This document shows positions 7,666 to 17,000 of a stretch of 64,000 nt of DNA, piece after piece. The position numbers and the translations under genes are program-made. This stretch comes from Paludibaculum fermentans_A. Lineage in GTDB: Bacteria > Acidobacteriota > Terriglobia > Bryobacterales > Bryobacteraceae. Numbering within the stretch: the stretch's first letter is position 1; each line of letters begins with the position of its first letter. Location of the stretch: the NCBI RefSeq assembly GCF_051172195.1, contig NZ_JBPJAQ010000001.1:5952001-6016000 (forward strand). The letters run 5' to 3'. The notes beneath the pieces were generated by a model that saw nothing but the letters and a program-made list of their open reading frames with translations, was not told the origin of the DNA and searched no databases.

Positions 7666-9114
7666 TCAGACTGGCTGGGCCTGATTCCTGCCTTCGACCA
7701 GAATATGGAGGTCGGCTGCCATTTCCTGGAGTGTTTTTGCCTGGGCGGCCAATTCGTGCGCGGCAGCGGCGCTTTCTTCGGCCGCGGCACCGGTAGTGTG
7801 GCTGATGCGCTCAATCTCGCCCAACGAAACGGTTGCCTGCTGGATGGCCTTCGTCTGTTGCTGCCCGCCCTGGCTGACTTGGTCGACCAGCGGTTTGATG
7901 CGGGCGATGAAGGTCACCAGGGACCCCATCGCAGTGGAGACGTGGGCGGCTTCCTTCTGGCTGGCGTTGGATTGCTGGACGGAATCGCCGATGAGACCGG
8001 AGATTTCGCTCGCCGCGCCGGCGCAACGTTGGGCGAGGCTGCGGACTTCGTTAGCGACCACGGCAAAGCCCAGGCCGGATTCGCCCGCGCGGGCCGCTTC
8101 GACGGCGGCGTTGAGTGAGAGGATGTTGGTTTGGAAGGCAATCTCGTCGATCACTTTGATGATCTTTGAGCTCTTTTCACTGGCGGCGCGCAACTCGTGC
8201 ATCACCTGCATCATGCGCCCGATGGACGCTTCGGCCTGCGTGCAGGTCTGGTCCGTGTGCTCAACGATCTCGTAGGCGGACCGGGCGTTGCCGGTGTTGG
8301 TCTCGATCATCGAACCGATGGAGCGGCAGGAAATGGAGGTCTCCTGCAAAGAGGCAACCGTGGAGACGGCACCTTCCGACAAGGACTGCGCCGAAGCGGC
8401 CAATTGGGATGACGCCTGGGTGACTTGTGCCGCGCCGCCCGCCAGATTGCCCGCTACCTCCCTGAGTGATCGGTTCATGTGGCGCAACGCCAGGAAGCAG
8501 ATGACGAAGCCTAATAGGAATGAGAAGCCGATACCAGCGGACGTCCGGGTGATGACTCGGTTGACCAGGGCTTCGATCTCAAAGGTCCACGTGTGCACAC
8601 CGTCAATATTGGCCTTGCTGAATTGGCCTGCATCCTGCACCATCTGCGCGCCGATCGAGGCCCAGCGCTCGAGATCCTCGCTGAATTCCTGATCTTTGTG
8701 TTTGCCTGCCTCCACCTTCGCGAGCATCGGACGCAGGCATGCGATGTACTTGGCATACCCCTCCGCCAGACGGTCTACCTTCGCGAGGTCAGCCGGACCT
8801 CCGCTTTCCATGGCGACGGAGCGCAACTGCCGCAACTCCTTCTCTGCCATGGCGAGCCGCCCCCAGGCCTTCTCCATGGCCCCCTGTTTCTGGATGGTCA
8901 TGTAGTAGATCAGGTGTACACGGGCGTTCAGGATATGGCGTTCAAACTCCAGGGAGATCTTCGCCTCCGGAAGAACGCGTTCGGATAACCGCGAGAGTTG
9001 CCGGGAAGTCTCCACCATCTGCCAGATCGCCATGGCTCCAAATGGCAGTCCCAGGATCAGCGCCGCCAGGAAGGCTGTCCAGATGCGTGCTTGAATACTC
9101 CAACGTGCCGTCAT
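7666..9114 (-). CDS. methyl-accepting chemotaxis protein
   Basis: A chemoreceptor of about 482 residues. It has a membrane helix at roughly residues 10-35, a periplasmic helical bundle of about 150 residues (four-helix-bundle type, with MAEKELRQLRSVAMESG), a second helix around residues 190-210, then a cytoplasmic coiled coil. The signalling hairpin tip IDEIAFQTNILSLNAAVEAARAGE is nearly the canonical MCP sequence (read here in two parts: IDEIAFQTNILSLNAA and VEAARAGE). The stretch after the second membrane helix moves straight into the coiled coil and I cannot find a full HAMP domain. The ATG at 9114 is preferred over 9162 because GGGAG precedes it by about ten bases and it begins MTARWSIQARIW directly before the helix. 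No che genes are adjacent. Confidence 0.9.
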   Translation of the reverse strand: MTARWSIQARIWTAFLAALILGLPFGAMAIWQMVETSRQLSRLSERVLPEAKISLEFERHILNARVHLIYYMTIQKQGAMEKAWGRLAMAEKELRQLRSVAMESGGPADLAKVDRLAEGYAKYIACLRPMLAKVEAGKHKDQEFSEDLERWASIGAQMVQDAGQFSKANIDGVHTWTFEIEALVNRVITRTSAGIGFSFLLGFVICFLALRHMNRSLREVAGNLAGGAAQVTQASSQLAASAQSLSEGAVSTVASLQETSISCRSIGSMIETNTGNARSAYEIVEHTDQTCTQAEASIGRMMQVMHELRAASEKSSKIIKVIDEIAFQTNILSLNAAVEAARAGESGLGFAVVANEVRSLAQRCAGAASEISGLIGDSVQQSNASQKEAAHVSTAMGSLVTFIARIKPLVDQVSQGGQQQTKAIQQATVSLGEIERISHTTGAAAEESAAAAHELAAQAKTLQEMAADLHILVEGRNQAQPV

Positions 9115-9287
9115 GAGTTGAGCTCCCTGGTTGGTCTCTTCGACCGCCGGAGTGGATCTCATACTCTTATTCCGTCAGCAGCCGCAACCGGAGGTCCTGA
9201 TAGACTGGGAAACATAACCCTTAAGATTTCTTCAGGGGGCGTAGTGTCCTTAGGGCCGGGCTGTTCCGGCGGCCACTCCATGTTCCA

Positions 9288-11024
9288 GTGTCTGAGGAGG
9301 CATCCATTCACGAAACAGAGCTGATTCTCACCATCACCGGAGGACTTTCCGCCGCTCTGTTGCTGGGGTATCTCACACATAAGATGGGTCTTTCGCCCAT
9401 AGTGGGCTACCTGTTAGCGGGCCTCATCGTAGGGCCGCACACGCCGGGCTTCGTGGCCGACCGCCGCCTGGCCGACCAGTTGGCCGAAATCGGTGTGATC
9501 CTGCTGATGTTCGGCGTCGGCTTGCACTTTCATTTGAAAGACTTACTGGCCGTGCGCAGCGTGGCCCTGACCGGCGCGTTGTGCCAGAGCATCGCCGCTA
9601 CGGCGCTGGGGTCATTCACCGCCCATGCCTTTGGTTGGAGCTGGCCTTCCGGCATCGTTTTCGGTTTGGCGCTTTCCGTAGCCAGCACGGTCGTTTTGAC
9701 ACGAGTGCTTTCCGACAACGGCGACCTGCACAGCCGCACTGGCCGCATTGCCGTGGGCTGGCTGGTGGTGGAGGATCTGTTCACCGTCCTGGTTCTAGTC
9801 CTTCTGCCGGCCTTGTTCGGTTCCGGAGCGAAGGAAGTTTCGGCTCTCCCCCTGGCTCTGGGGCTGGCGGTGCTGAAAATAGCCGTGCTGGGGGCTTTTA
9901 CGTTTGTCGTGGGCGGACGGTTGATTCCGCGCCTGTTGTCCGGCATCGCGGCTACGCATTCTCGGGAACTCTTCACCCTGGCTGTACTGGCGATTGCGCT
10001 GGGGATTGCGGTGGCTTCCGCTTACTGGTTTGGAGCATCCATGGCGCTGGGCGCCTTCCTGGCCGGGATGGTGGTGGGCCAATCCGAGTTCAGCCAGCGG
10101 GCCGCCTCCGAGGCGTTGCCGATGCGGGACGCGTTTGCTGTCCTGTTCTTCGTTTCGGTGGGTATGTTGTTCGATCCAAGGCAGTTGCTGCATTCTCCTG
10201 GCGTGGCGGCGGCGGCTTTGGGGATCGTATTGGTGGGCAAGCCGCTGGCCGCATTTCTGATTGTGACGCTGATGCATCACGGGTCGAAGGTCGCGCTGGG
10301 GGTGGCCGTGGCTCTGGCGCAGATCGGCGAGTTTTCGTTCATCCTGGCGGCGGTGGGCAAGAGCCTCAAGATCCTTTCGGAGGACGCAGCCAACATCCTG
10401 GTGGCCGCTTCGATTGCCTCCATCGCTTTGAATCCAGTGCTTTACCGGCTGGTGGGGCCGGCCGAGGCTTACCTGCGGCGGCATCCCTCGCTGTGGCGCC
10501 TGCTGAACCGCGAGAACCTGCCCATGGAGGATCACCTGGGCAGGAAGGCGGGCCCGGCACACCGCGCGGTGGTGGTTGGTTACGGGCCGATCGGCCAGAC
10601 GGTGACCAGGCTGCTGGCGCAGCGCGGGATCGAACCCACCGTGATCGAACTGAATGTGGATACGGCTCGGCGGCTGCGGCAGGAGGGTGTCCACGCGATC
10701 TATGGCGACGCCAGCCAGCGGGAGATCCTGGAAAGCGCGGGGTTGGAGCGGGCATTCAGCCTGATTCTGACGGCGCCGGCAACAGCAGAGTCGACCGAGA
10801 TGATCCGGCTGGCGCGTGAGATCAACCCGACAATCCAGGTCCTGGCGCGGTCGGCCTTCCATGGCGAGACGGCGGGCATCCGCTCGGCTGGGGCAACGCA
10901 TGTCTTCTCGGGCGAAGGCGAGGTCGCATTGGCGATGACAGAGTATATTTTGCAACAGCTTGGAGCTACTCCGGAGCAGTTGGACGGTGAGCGCGAGCGG
11001 GTTCGCGCGTTCCTGGCGACATAG
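9288..11024 (+). CDS. Kef/YbaL-type monovalent cation:proton antiporter with TrkA-N domain
   Basis: A CPA2-family transporter of about 578 residues. Residues about 10-385 hold twelve or so membrane helices with typical family text: SPIVGYLLAGLIVGPHTPGF, LAEIGVILLMFGVGLHF, GLALSVASTVVLTRVLS, RDAFAVLFFVSVGMLFDP. Residues about 425-560 are a cytosolic RCK/TrkA-N Rossmann domain beginning VVVGYGPIGQTVTRLLA. The order and spacing match E. coli YbaL. It should exchange K+ or Na+ for H+ under nucleotide control. The annotated start is GTG 9288, but a strong AGGAGG at 9295-9300 lies inside that reading frame and points to an ATT codon at 9306, exactly where YbaL begins; see findings. It is divergent from the chemoreceptor. 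Confidence 0.9.
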   Translation: MSEEASIHETELILTITGGLSAALLLGYLTHKMGLSPIVGYLLAGLIVGPHTPGFVADRRLADQLAEIGVILLMFGVGLHFHLKDLLAVRSVALTGALCQSIAATALGSFTAHAFGWSWPSGIVFGLALSVASTVVLTRVLSDNGDLHSRTGRIAVGWLVVEDLFTVLVLVLLPALFGSGAKEVSALPLALGLAVLKIAVLGAFTFVVGGRLIPRLLSGIAATHSRELFTLAVLAIALGIAVASAYWFGASMALGAFLAGMVVGQSEFSQRAASEALPMRDAFAVLFFVSVGMLFDPRQLLHSPGVAAAALGIVLVGKPLAAFLIVTLMHHGSKVALGVAVALAQIGEFSFILAAVGKSLKILSEDAANILVAASIASIALNPVLYRLVGPAEAYLRRHPSLWRLLNRENLPMEDHLGRKAGPAHRAVVVGYGPIGQTVTRLLAQRGIEPTVIELNVDTARRLRQEGVHAIYGDASQREILESAGLERAFSLILTAPATAESTEMIRLAREINPTIQVLARSAFHGETAGIRSAGATHVFSGEGEVALAMTEYILQQLGATPEQLDGERERVRAFLAT

Positions 11025-11088
11025 AGCAACGGCTGTTACAGGCAGGTGTTGCTATCCTGAGAGAATTCCCCGAATTGATCCATAGACA

Positions 11089-12327
11089 ATGACCAAGAAA
11101 CACGTGAAGCCTTCGCTCCAGGAGGTTGTGGAGGCCGAAGGCCACCTGATCGACTCCCACATCATGGAGCAGATCTTCGACACCGTCGTCGAATACCACG
11201 GCCGGTTCGAAGTGGAGCATTTCCACATTGGCCGTACCAACTCCGATCCGTCGCGGCTGCGGCTGCGGGTGGAGGCGCCCACTCCGGACGATCTCGAAAA
11301 GATGCTGGGCCAGTTGATTGGCCTGGGCTGCACTCCGGCGGATGGCAGTGATGCGGACTTTGAGAGCGTGGAGCGGGACCGGTGCGCTCCGGAGGATTTC
11401 TACTCGACAACCAACCACCGCACGCTGGTGCGCCGCAATGGCGAGTGGCTGGCGGTGGAGAACCAGCGCATGGATGCGCTGATCGTCTGGTCGGAGGGCA
11501 AGCCGTGGGCGCGGCGGTTGCGCGACATCAAGGCCGGCGACGAGGTTGTGGTGGGGATGCGCGGGATCCGCGTGATCCCTGAGTCGAAGGAACGCGACCG
11601 GCTGGCGTTCGCATTCATGTCAAACGGCATCTCCAGCGAGCGGCAGGTGGATACGGCCGTGCGGCAGACCGCGGCCATGATGCGCATCGCGAAAGAGGCG
11701 GGCCAGAAGATTGTCATCGTGGCCGGGCCGGTGGTGGTCCACACGGGTGGAGCGAAGTCGATTGCCGGGTTGATCCGCAAGGGCTATGTGGGCGCGGTGC
11801 TGGCGGGCAATGCCCTGGGCGTCCATGATGCCGAGGCGGCCATGATCGGCACTTCGCTGGGTGTCCGGCTGAGTGACGGGCGGCAGGAAGAGCACGGCCA
11901 CCGCAATCACATGCGGGCAATCAATGCGATTTACCATGCCGGTTCGATCGCGGGCGCGGTGCACGGCGGGCAACTGACGAAGGGCATTCTGTACGAGTGC
12001 GTAACTGGCAATGTGCCGTTTGTGCTGGCGGGCAGCTTGCGCGACGACGGTCCTTTGCCCGACACGATTACGGACATGAATGCCGCGCAGGACGCCTATG
12101 CGACCCATCTCCGCGGAGCCGGACTGGTGCTGTGCCTGGGTTCGATGTTGCATTCCATCGCGGTGGGCAATATGCTTCCGAGTTGGGTGAAGACGGTGTG
12201 TGTCGACATCAATCCTGCGGTTGCGACGAAGTTGAGCGACCGCGGTACGGGGCAGGCGCTGGGTGTGGTGACGGACGTAGGGATGTTTCTGGAACTGCTG
12301 GATAAGAATCTGGGGGAAGGGAAGTAG
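11089..12327 (+). CDS. TIGR00300 family protein, probable ornithine cyclodeaminase
   Basis: A 412-residue protein matching the LOR/SDH-conserved-domain family (TIGR00300), seen in archaea and some bacteria and as the C-terminal part of cyanobacterial ArgZ/AgrE. The N-terminal third begins with the typical EAEGHLIDSHIMEQIFD and HFHIGRTNSDPSRLRL. The C-terminal two thirds are a Rossmann-like region with VGAVLAGNALGVHDAEAAM, GRQEEHGHRNHMRAINAI and VCVDINPAVATKLSDRG. Archaeal members convert ornithine to proline and ammonia using NAD; that activity is inferred here by family. The full length agrees with the stand-alone enzymes. queF starts two bases after the stop, so the two are co-transcribed, although no metabolic link is evident. 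Confidence 0.8.
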   Translation: MTKKHVKPSLQEVVEAEGHLIDSHIMEQIFDTVVEYHGRFEVEHFHIGRTNSDPSRLRLRVEAPTPDDLEKMLGQLIGLGCTPADGSDADFESVERDRCAPEDFYSTTNHRTLVRRNGEWLAVENQRMDALIVWSEGKPWARRLRDIKAGDEVVVGMRGIRVIPESKERDRLAFAFMSNGISSERQVDTAVRQTAAMMRIAKEAGQKIVIVAGPVVVHTGGAKSIAGLIRKGYVGAVLAGNALGVHDAEAAMIGTSLGVRLSDGRQEEHGHRNHMRAINAIYHAGSIAGAVHGGQLTKGILYECVTGNVPFVLAGSLRDDGPLPDTITDMNAAQDAYATHLRGAGLVLCLGSMLHSIAVGNMLPSWVKTVCVDINPAVATKLSDRGTGQALGVVTDVGMFLELLDKNLGEGK

Positions 12328-12329
12328 AC

Positions 12330-12764
12330 GTGGCAGACAAAAAGAAGAAGGCCGCAAAGGCCGGGGCGGAGCGGGTTTACACCGACGAGCATGCCAGCAG
12401 CGGCTTGGACGCCCAACTGCCGGCCATTGAGTGCTGGCCCAACCAGTATTCTTCCAACGACTATTGGATCGAAGTGACGACGCCGGAGTTCACCAGCGTC
12501 TGCCCGCGGACCGGCCTGCCGGACCAGGGCACCATTACGATCCGCTACATCCCAGACAAGCTGTGCCTGGAACTGAAGTCGCTGAAGATGTACTGGCTTG
12601 CTTACCGCAACCTGGGGATTTTCCAGGAGAACGCGGTGAACCGGATCCTGGCGGACTGTATCAAGGCATGCGCACCCCGGGAGATGGTGGTGTCGGGCGA
12701 GTTTACGCCGCGCGGCGGCGTGTATTCGACGATCACGGCCAACTACACGCCGCGGCGGAAGTAG
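12330..12764 (+). CDS. queF: NADPH-dependent 7-cyano-7-deazaguanine reductase (preQ0 reductase)
   Basis: QueF reduces the nitrile of preQ0 to the amine of preQ1, a step in queuosine synthesis, in the cytoplasm. The 144-residue length is that of the short unimodular type. The signature is clear: EFTSVCPRTGLPD with catalytic Cys58 and Asp65 at the family spacing of seven, then LELKSLKMYWLAYRN and a FTPRGG stretch near the end. The start is GTG at 12330, preceded by GGGGGAAGG, and lies two bases after the stop of the TIGR00300 gene. The first 15 residues (KKKKAAKAGAERV) form a Lys/Ala-rich tail not needed for the fold. No other queuosine gene is nearby. Confidence 0.93.
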   Translation: MADKKKKAAKAGAERVYTDEHASSGLDAQLPAIECWPNQYSSNDYWIEVTTPEFTSVCPRTGLPDQGTITIRYIPDKLCLELKSLKMYWLAYRNLGIFQENAVNRILADCIKACAPREMVVSGEFTPRGGVYSTITANYTPRRK

Positions 12765-12846
12765 CGCGCGCTCCCGTTAATCCATACATTTAATTCCATT
12801 CTGGGGCTTCTAAAATAGGATTTCGACATCCTTTTTAGGAGCCTCT

Positions 12847-14052
12847 ATGTTTTCCAAGTCTTTCTGGGCCGTCTCTCTCCTGGCGGCTGCCGGTTTGAGC
12901 TGTGGCTGCGGATCGAAAGCGCCGGTTGCGGCCAAGGAGACGGCTGTGCCCGTGCGCGTGCGCAAGCCGGCGAGCGTTGACCGCCAGACGGCCATTCGGG
13001 CAGGTGGCACGGTGGAAGCGCGCGAGTCGGCTGAAGTCGGGTTCCAGGTGGCCGGGCGCGTGACGCGCGTCTTTGTGGAAGAGGGGCAGGCGGTACAGCG
13101 GGGGCAGGTCCTGGCCGAGTTGGATGCGCGGGACTACCAGTTTGGCGTGGACATTGCGTCGGGCGAGTCGGACGCGGCAGCGGCGCTGGCGGCCAAGGCG
13201 AAGGCGGGTACGCGCAAGCAGGATCTGGAGCAGGCGAAGGCGGCCTTTGAGCAGGCCGATGACGAGTACAAGCGGATGAAGACGCTGTACGATCGGCACA
13301 GCCTGGCGCCCAACGACTTCAAGAAGATTGAGGCGCAGTGGAAGGTGGCGCAGCAGCGGCTGGACGAGGCTCGCGAAGGGGCTCGGACGGAGGACCGATC
13401 GGCGGCGGAGGGCAAGGCCCGGCAGGCGGCGGCCAATGTCGGACTGAATGCGAAGCGAGTGGCGGATACGCGCCTGACGGCTCCTTTGACGGGGGTAGTG
13501 GCGCGCCGGCTGACGGATCCGGGTGAGATGGTGGCGGCCGGGATGCCGGTGTTCGCGGTGATGGATTTGAACCCCATACGGGTGCGAGTGGGCGTGCCGG
13601 AGGCGGAGATCGCCAAGGTGCAGCCGGGACGGCCGGCGATGGTGCGGATTCCTTCCATGGGCGGGCAGGACTTTCCGGGCAAGGTGGAACTGGTCGGATA
13701 CGCGGCCGAGCCGCAGTCGCGCACCTTCGCGGTGCGGATCCTGGTGCCGAACTCCAAGCTGGTGTTGCGGGCGGGCATGATCGCCGAAGCGGAAATTGAA
13801 GGCGACAGCCGGGTGAAGGTCATCACGGTGCCGGGCGAGGCGATTGTGCGCGATCCGCAGGGCGCCACGCTGGTGTACATCTACTACCCGGAGAAGCAGC
13901 GGGTCTTCGCGCGGCGGGTGCAGGTGGGGCGCGCTGTCAACGCAGAGATCGAGATTGCCAGCGGGCTGACTGCCGCCGACCTGATCGTGGTGGCGGGCCA
14001 GCAGAACGTGCGTGAGGGCGGCCTGGTGCAACTCACCGGAGCGGCGCAATGA
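12847..14052 (+). CDS. RND efflux periplasmic adaptor (membrane fusion protein)
   Basis: A 401-residue HlyD/AcrA-like adaptor. It begins with an export signal ending in GLSCGCGS, a lipoprotein-like site at Cys19 although the lipobox is imperfect. A biotinyl-lipoyl half follows (VAGRVTRVFVEEGQAVQRGQVLAELDA), then an alpha-hairpin with long Ala/Lys/Glu coiled-coil text (about residues 110-205), the second lipoyl half (TRLTAPLTGVVARRLTDPGE) and a beta-barrel domain. It should bridge the inner-membrane pump to the outer membrane channel. Its TGA overlaps the ATG of the RND gene (ATGA at 14049-14052), so translation is probably coupled. An AGGAG at 12836-12840 precedes the start. Confidence 0.9.
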   Translation: MFSKSFWAVSLLAAAGLSCGCGSKAPVAAKETAVPVRVRKPASVDRQTAIRAGGTVEARESAEVGFQVAGRVTRVFVEEGQAVQRGQVLAELDARDYQFGVDIASGESDAAAALAAKAKAGTRKQDLEQAKAAFEQADDEYKRMKTLYDRHSLAPNDFKKIEAQWKVAQQRLDEAREGARTEDRSAAEGKARQAAANVGLNAKRVADTRLTAPLTGVVARRLTDPGEMVAAGMPVFAVMDLNPIRVRVGVPEAEIAKVQPGRPAMVRIPSMGGQDFPGKVELVGYAAEPQSRTFAVRILVPNSKLVLRAGMIAEAEIEGDSRVKVITVPGEAIVRDPQGATLVYIYYPEKQRVFARRVQVGRAVNAEIEIASGLTAADLIVVAGQQNVREGGLVQLTGAAQ

Positions 14053-17000
14053 ATCCGGTCAAAGCCTCTCTCCACTACCCCCAGGTGACACTGCTATTGA
14101 CGGCGGCCGTGTTCCTGAGCGGCATCTATGCGCTGTCGACGATGCCGCGGCGTGAGGATCCGAAGATCACCATCCGCACGGGCCTCGTCATCGCCCTCTA
14201 CCCTGGAGCCACCGCCGAGCAGGTGGAAAAACAGGTGACGCGCAAGCTGGAAGACCGCCTGTTCCGCTATGAAGAAGTGCGCAAGGCCAAGACCTGGTCG
14301 ACCAGCCGCAACGGCGTCAGTGTCATCAATGTAGAGCTGGAGGATCATGTCCGGCAGCCGGATGTCTTCTGGTCGAAGCTGCGCCACGCCATGATCGAGC
14401 TGAAGCTGACGCAACTGCCGGAGGGCGTGCAGGGCCCCATCGTGCGCGACGACTATGGCGATACGGTGGCGCTGCTGCTGGCTTTGCATGGCGGCGGCTA
14501 TAACTACCAGCAGTTGAAAGACTACGCCGGGCACATTGAGGACGAGTTCCGCACCACACGCTCCGTGGCCAAGCTTTCGAGGGTGGGCGAGCAGAAGGAA
14601 GAGATCCGCATTACGAGTTCGACGGAGCGCGTCTCGCAGTACACGCTGTCGCCGCTGAAGGTGATCCAGGCGCTGCGCGGCCGCAATGTCGTGCAGTCCG
14701 GCGGGAACTTCAAGACTCCGGATAGCGACGTACCGCTGAAGGCGACGGGCTTATTTCAGACAGAGGACGAGATCCGGCGCCTGATGATCGATATGTCGCC
14801 TACGGGCCAACCGGTGTACCTGGGCGACCTGGCCAATGTGAACCGGGTCGAAGGCGATCCTCGCACACTGTGCCGGTTCGACGGCGAGCGGGCCCTGATG
14901 ATCTCGGTGGAGATGCTGGAGGGCAACAACATCGTCGACTTCGGCAATGAACTGCGGGGCAAGCTGGAGCGGGTGAAAGCGACGCTGCCGCCGGATCTGA
15001 AGGTGGACATCGTGGCCGATCAGCCGCATGTGGTGGAAGAGCGCATCAGCCACTTCATCCGTGAGTTCGGCATCGCCATCGGGTCAGTAATCCTGGTGAC
15101 GATTCTACTGCTGCCGTTCCGTGTGGCCCTGATCGCCTCGCTGGCGATACCGGTGACGGTGGCGGCGACGTTTGGCGTAATGGACATGATCGGCGTGGAG
15201 CTGCATCAGGTGTCGATTGCGGCCCTGATCGTGGTGCTGGGCATGGTGGTGGATGACGCGATCGTGATTGCGGATAACTATGTGGAGTTGCTGGACCGCG
15301 GAGTGGCCCGGCCGGAGGCGGCTGCGCGCTGTGCAACAGAACTGGTGGTGCCGGTGCTGACCGCGACGGCGACCATCATTGCGGCGTTCCTGCCGATGCT
15401 GATGATCAGCGGCGCGGTGGGCGAGTTTATCCGGGCGCTGCCGATCGCGGTTGCAGTCGCTCTAACGTGTTCGTTCATCGTGGCGATGCTGCTGACGCCG
15501 TGGCTGTGCCAGTTCTTCATCAAGAAGGGCCTGCACGATCCCGATGCAGAGAAGAAGCACGGCTTCCACCTGCTGGATGCGATGCAGAGGCTGTACAACA
15601 AGGGGATCGTGCTCGGCATGCGGCACAAGGCGCTGACCCTGGTGGGCGGTCTCCTGGCGTTTGTGCTGTCCATCGTGCTGCTGGGTACGGCGGTGCCGGA
15701 ACGCTTTTTCCCCACAGCTGAGCGGGCCCAGTTCGTGATCCACGTCTGGCTGCCGGAGGGCGCGCGGCTGGAGGCGACCGATGCGGCCGTGCGGCGCATC
15801 GAACGTCAGTTGAAGTCCAATCCGCAGGTGGATAACTATTCGACTTTCGTGGGCGAATCGGCCCCGCGGTTCTACTACAACGTGGCGCCCGAGTTTACGG
15901 CCTCGAACTATGCGCAGGTGCTGGTGAATACGAAGACAGCCGAACAGACGCCGTCGCTGGTATTCCGGCTGCGCAAGGATCTGGCCCAGGTGGCGCCGGA
16001 AGCGCGCATCCTCGTCCGTGAATTGGAGCAGGGCACGGCGATGCAGGCTCCGGTGGAGGTGCGCATTGTCAGCTCCGACGATGGCAGCGAGGATCTGCAG
16101 AGGCTGAAGGCGATCTCAGCGAAGGCGCAGGCGATTTTGCGTGAGTCGCCCGGGGCCGAGTACGTCTATGACGATTTCCACGAGGACGCCTACGACCTGG
16201 GCGTGCATGTAGACGAGGAAGTGGCCAACCGGTTGGGCCTCAGCAACGCCAGCATCGCGATGCAACTGGCTGGTGCATTCAGCGGCATGCCGGTGACGAC
16301 GTTCTGGGAGGGCGACCGGGACGTGCCGGTGGTGCTGAGACTGGATGAATCCTACCGGCGGCGGTTCGAGGACGTGTCGGATGTTTACGTGGTGAGTTCC
16401 ATCACGGGGGCGCGGGTGCCGTTGCGGAGTGTGGCGAGCCTCAAGCCCGAGTGGCGCGCCAACCGCATTCTGCACCGCAATGGCGTGCGCACGTTGACTG
16501 CGATGGCGATTGCCGGCGAGCATCATCTGCCGTCGGAGATCCTGAAACAAGCCCGTCCGAAGCTGGCGGCGATGTCCATGCCGCCCGGCTACCGCATCGA
16601 CTATGGCGGCGAGATCGAGGGTCAGCAGACGACTTTCGGCGAGATGAAGATGGTGATGGCGCTGAGCATCGTGGCGATCTTCCTGATCCTGCTGTTTCAG
16701 TTCCGCTCGCCGGTGCAGACACTGGTGATCATGATGTCGATTCCGCTGGCGATGCCGGGCGCGGTGCTGGGGTTGCTGCTGACTGGGAATCCTTTCAGCT
16801 TTACCGCGTTCATGGGCGTCATCAGCCTGTCGGGCGTGGTGGTGCGCAACGCGATCATCCTGGTGGAGTACATCAACGAACGGCGGCACGCCGGAGTGGA
16901 ACTGGAAGCGGCCGCGCTGGAAGCAGGCGAGCGGCGATTGCGGCCCATTTTCCTGACGACCGCGGCGGCGGCGGTGGGCGTGACGCCCATGATCCTGTCA

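Noticed and set aside
9795..10955. 386-codon minus-strand frame opposite the antiporter
   Set aside because: Shadow of the Kef-type gene; no domain signature and biased composition.
12835..14049. 404-codon minus-strand frame opposite the RND adaptor
   Set aside because: It mirrors the adaptor gene almost exactly and is dominated by Arg, His and Leu; the plus strand has real HlyD motifs.
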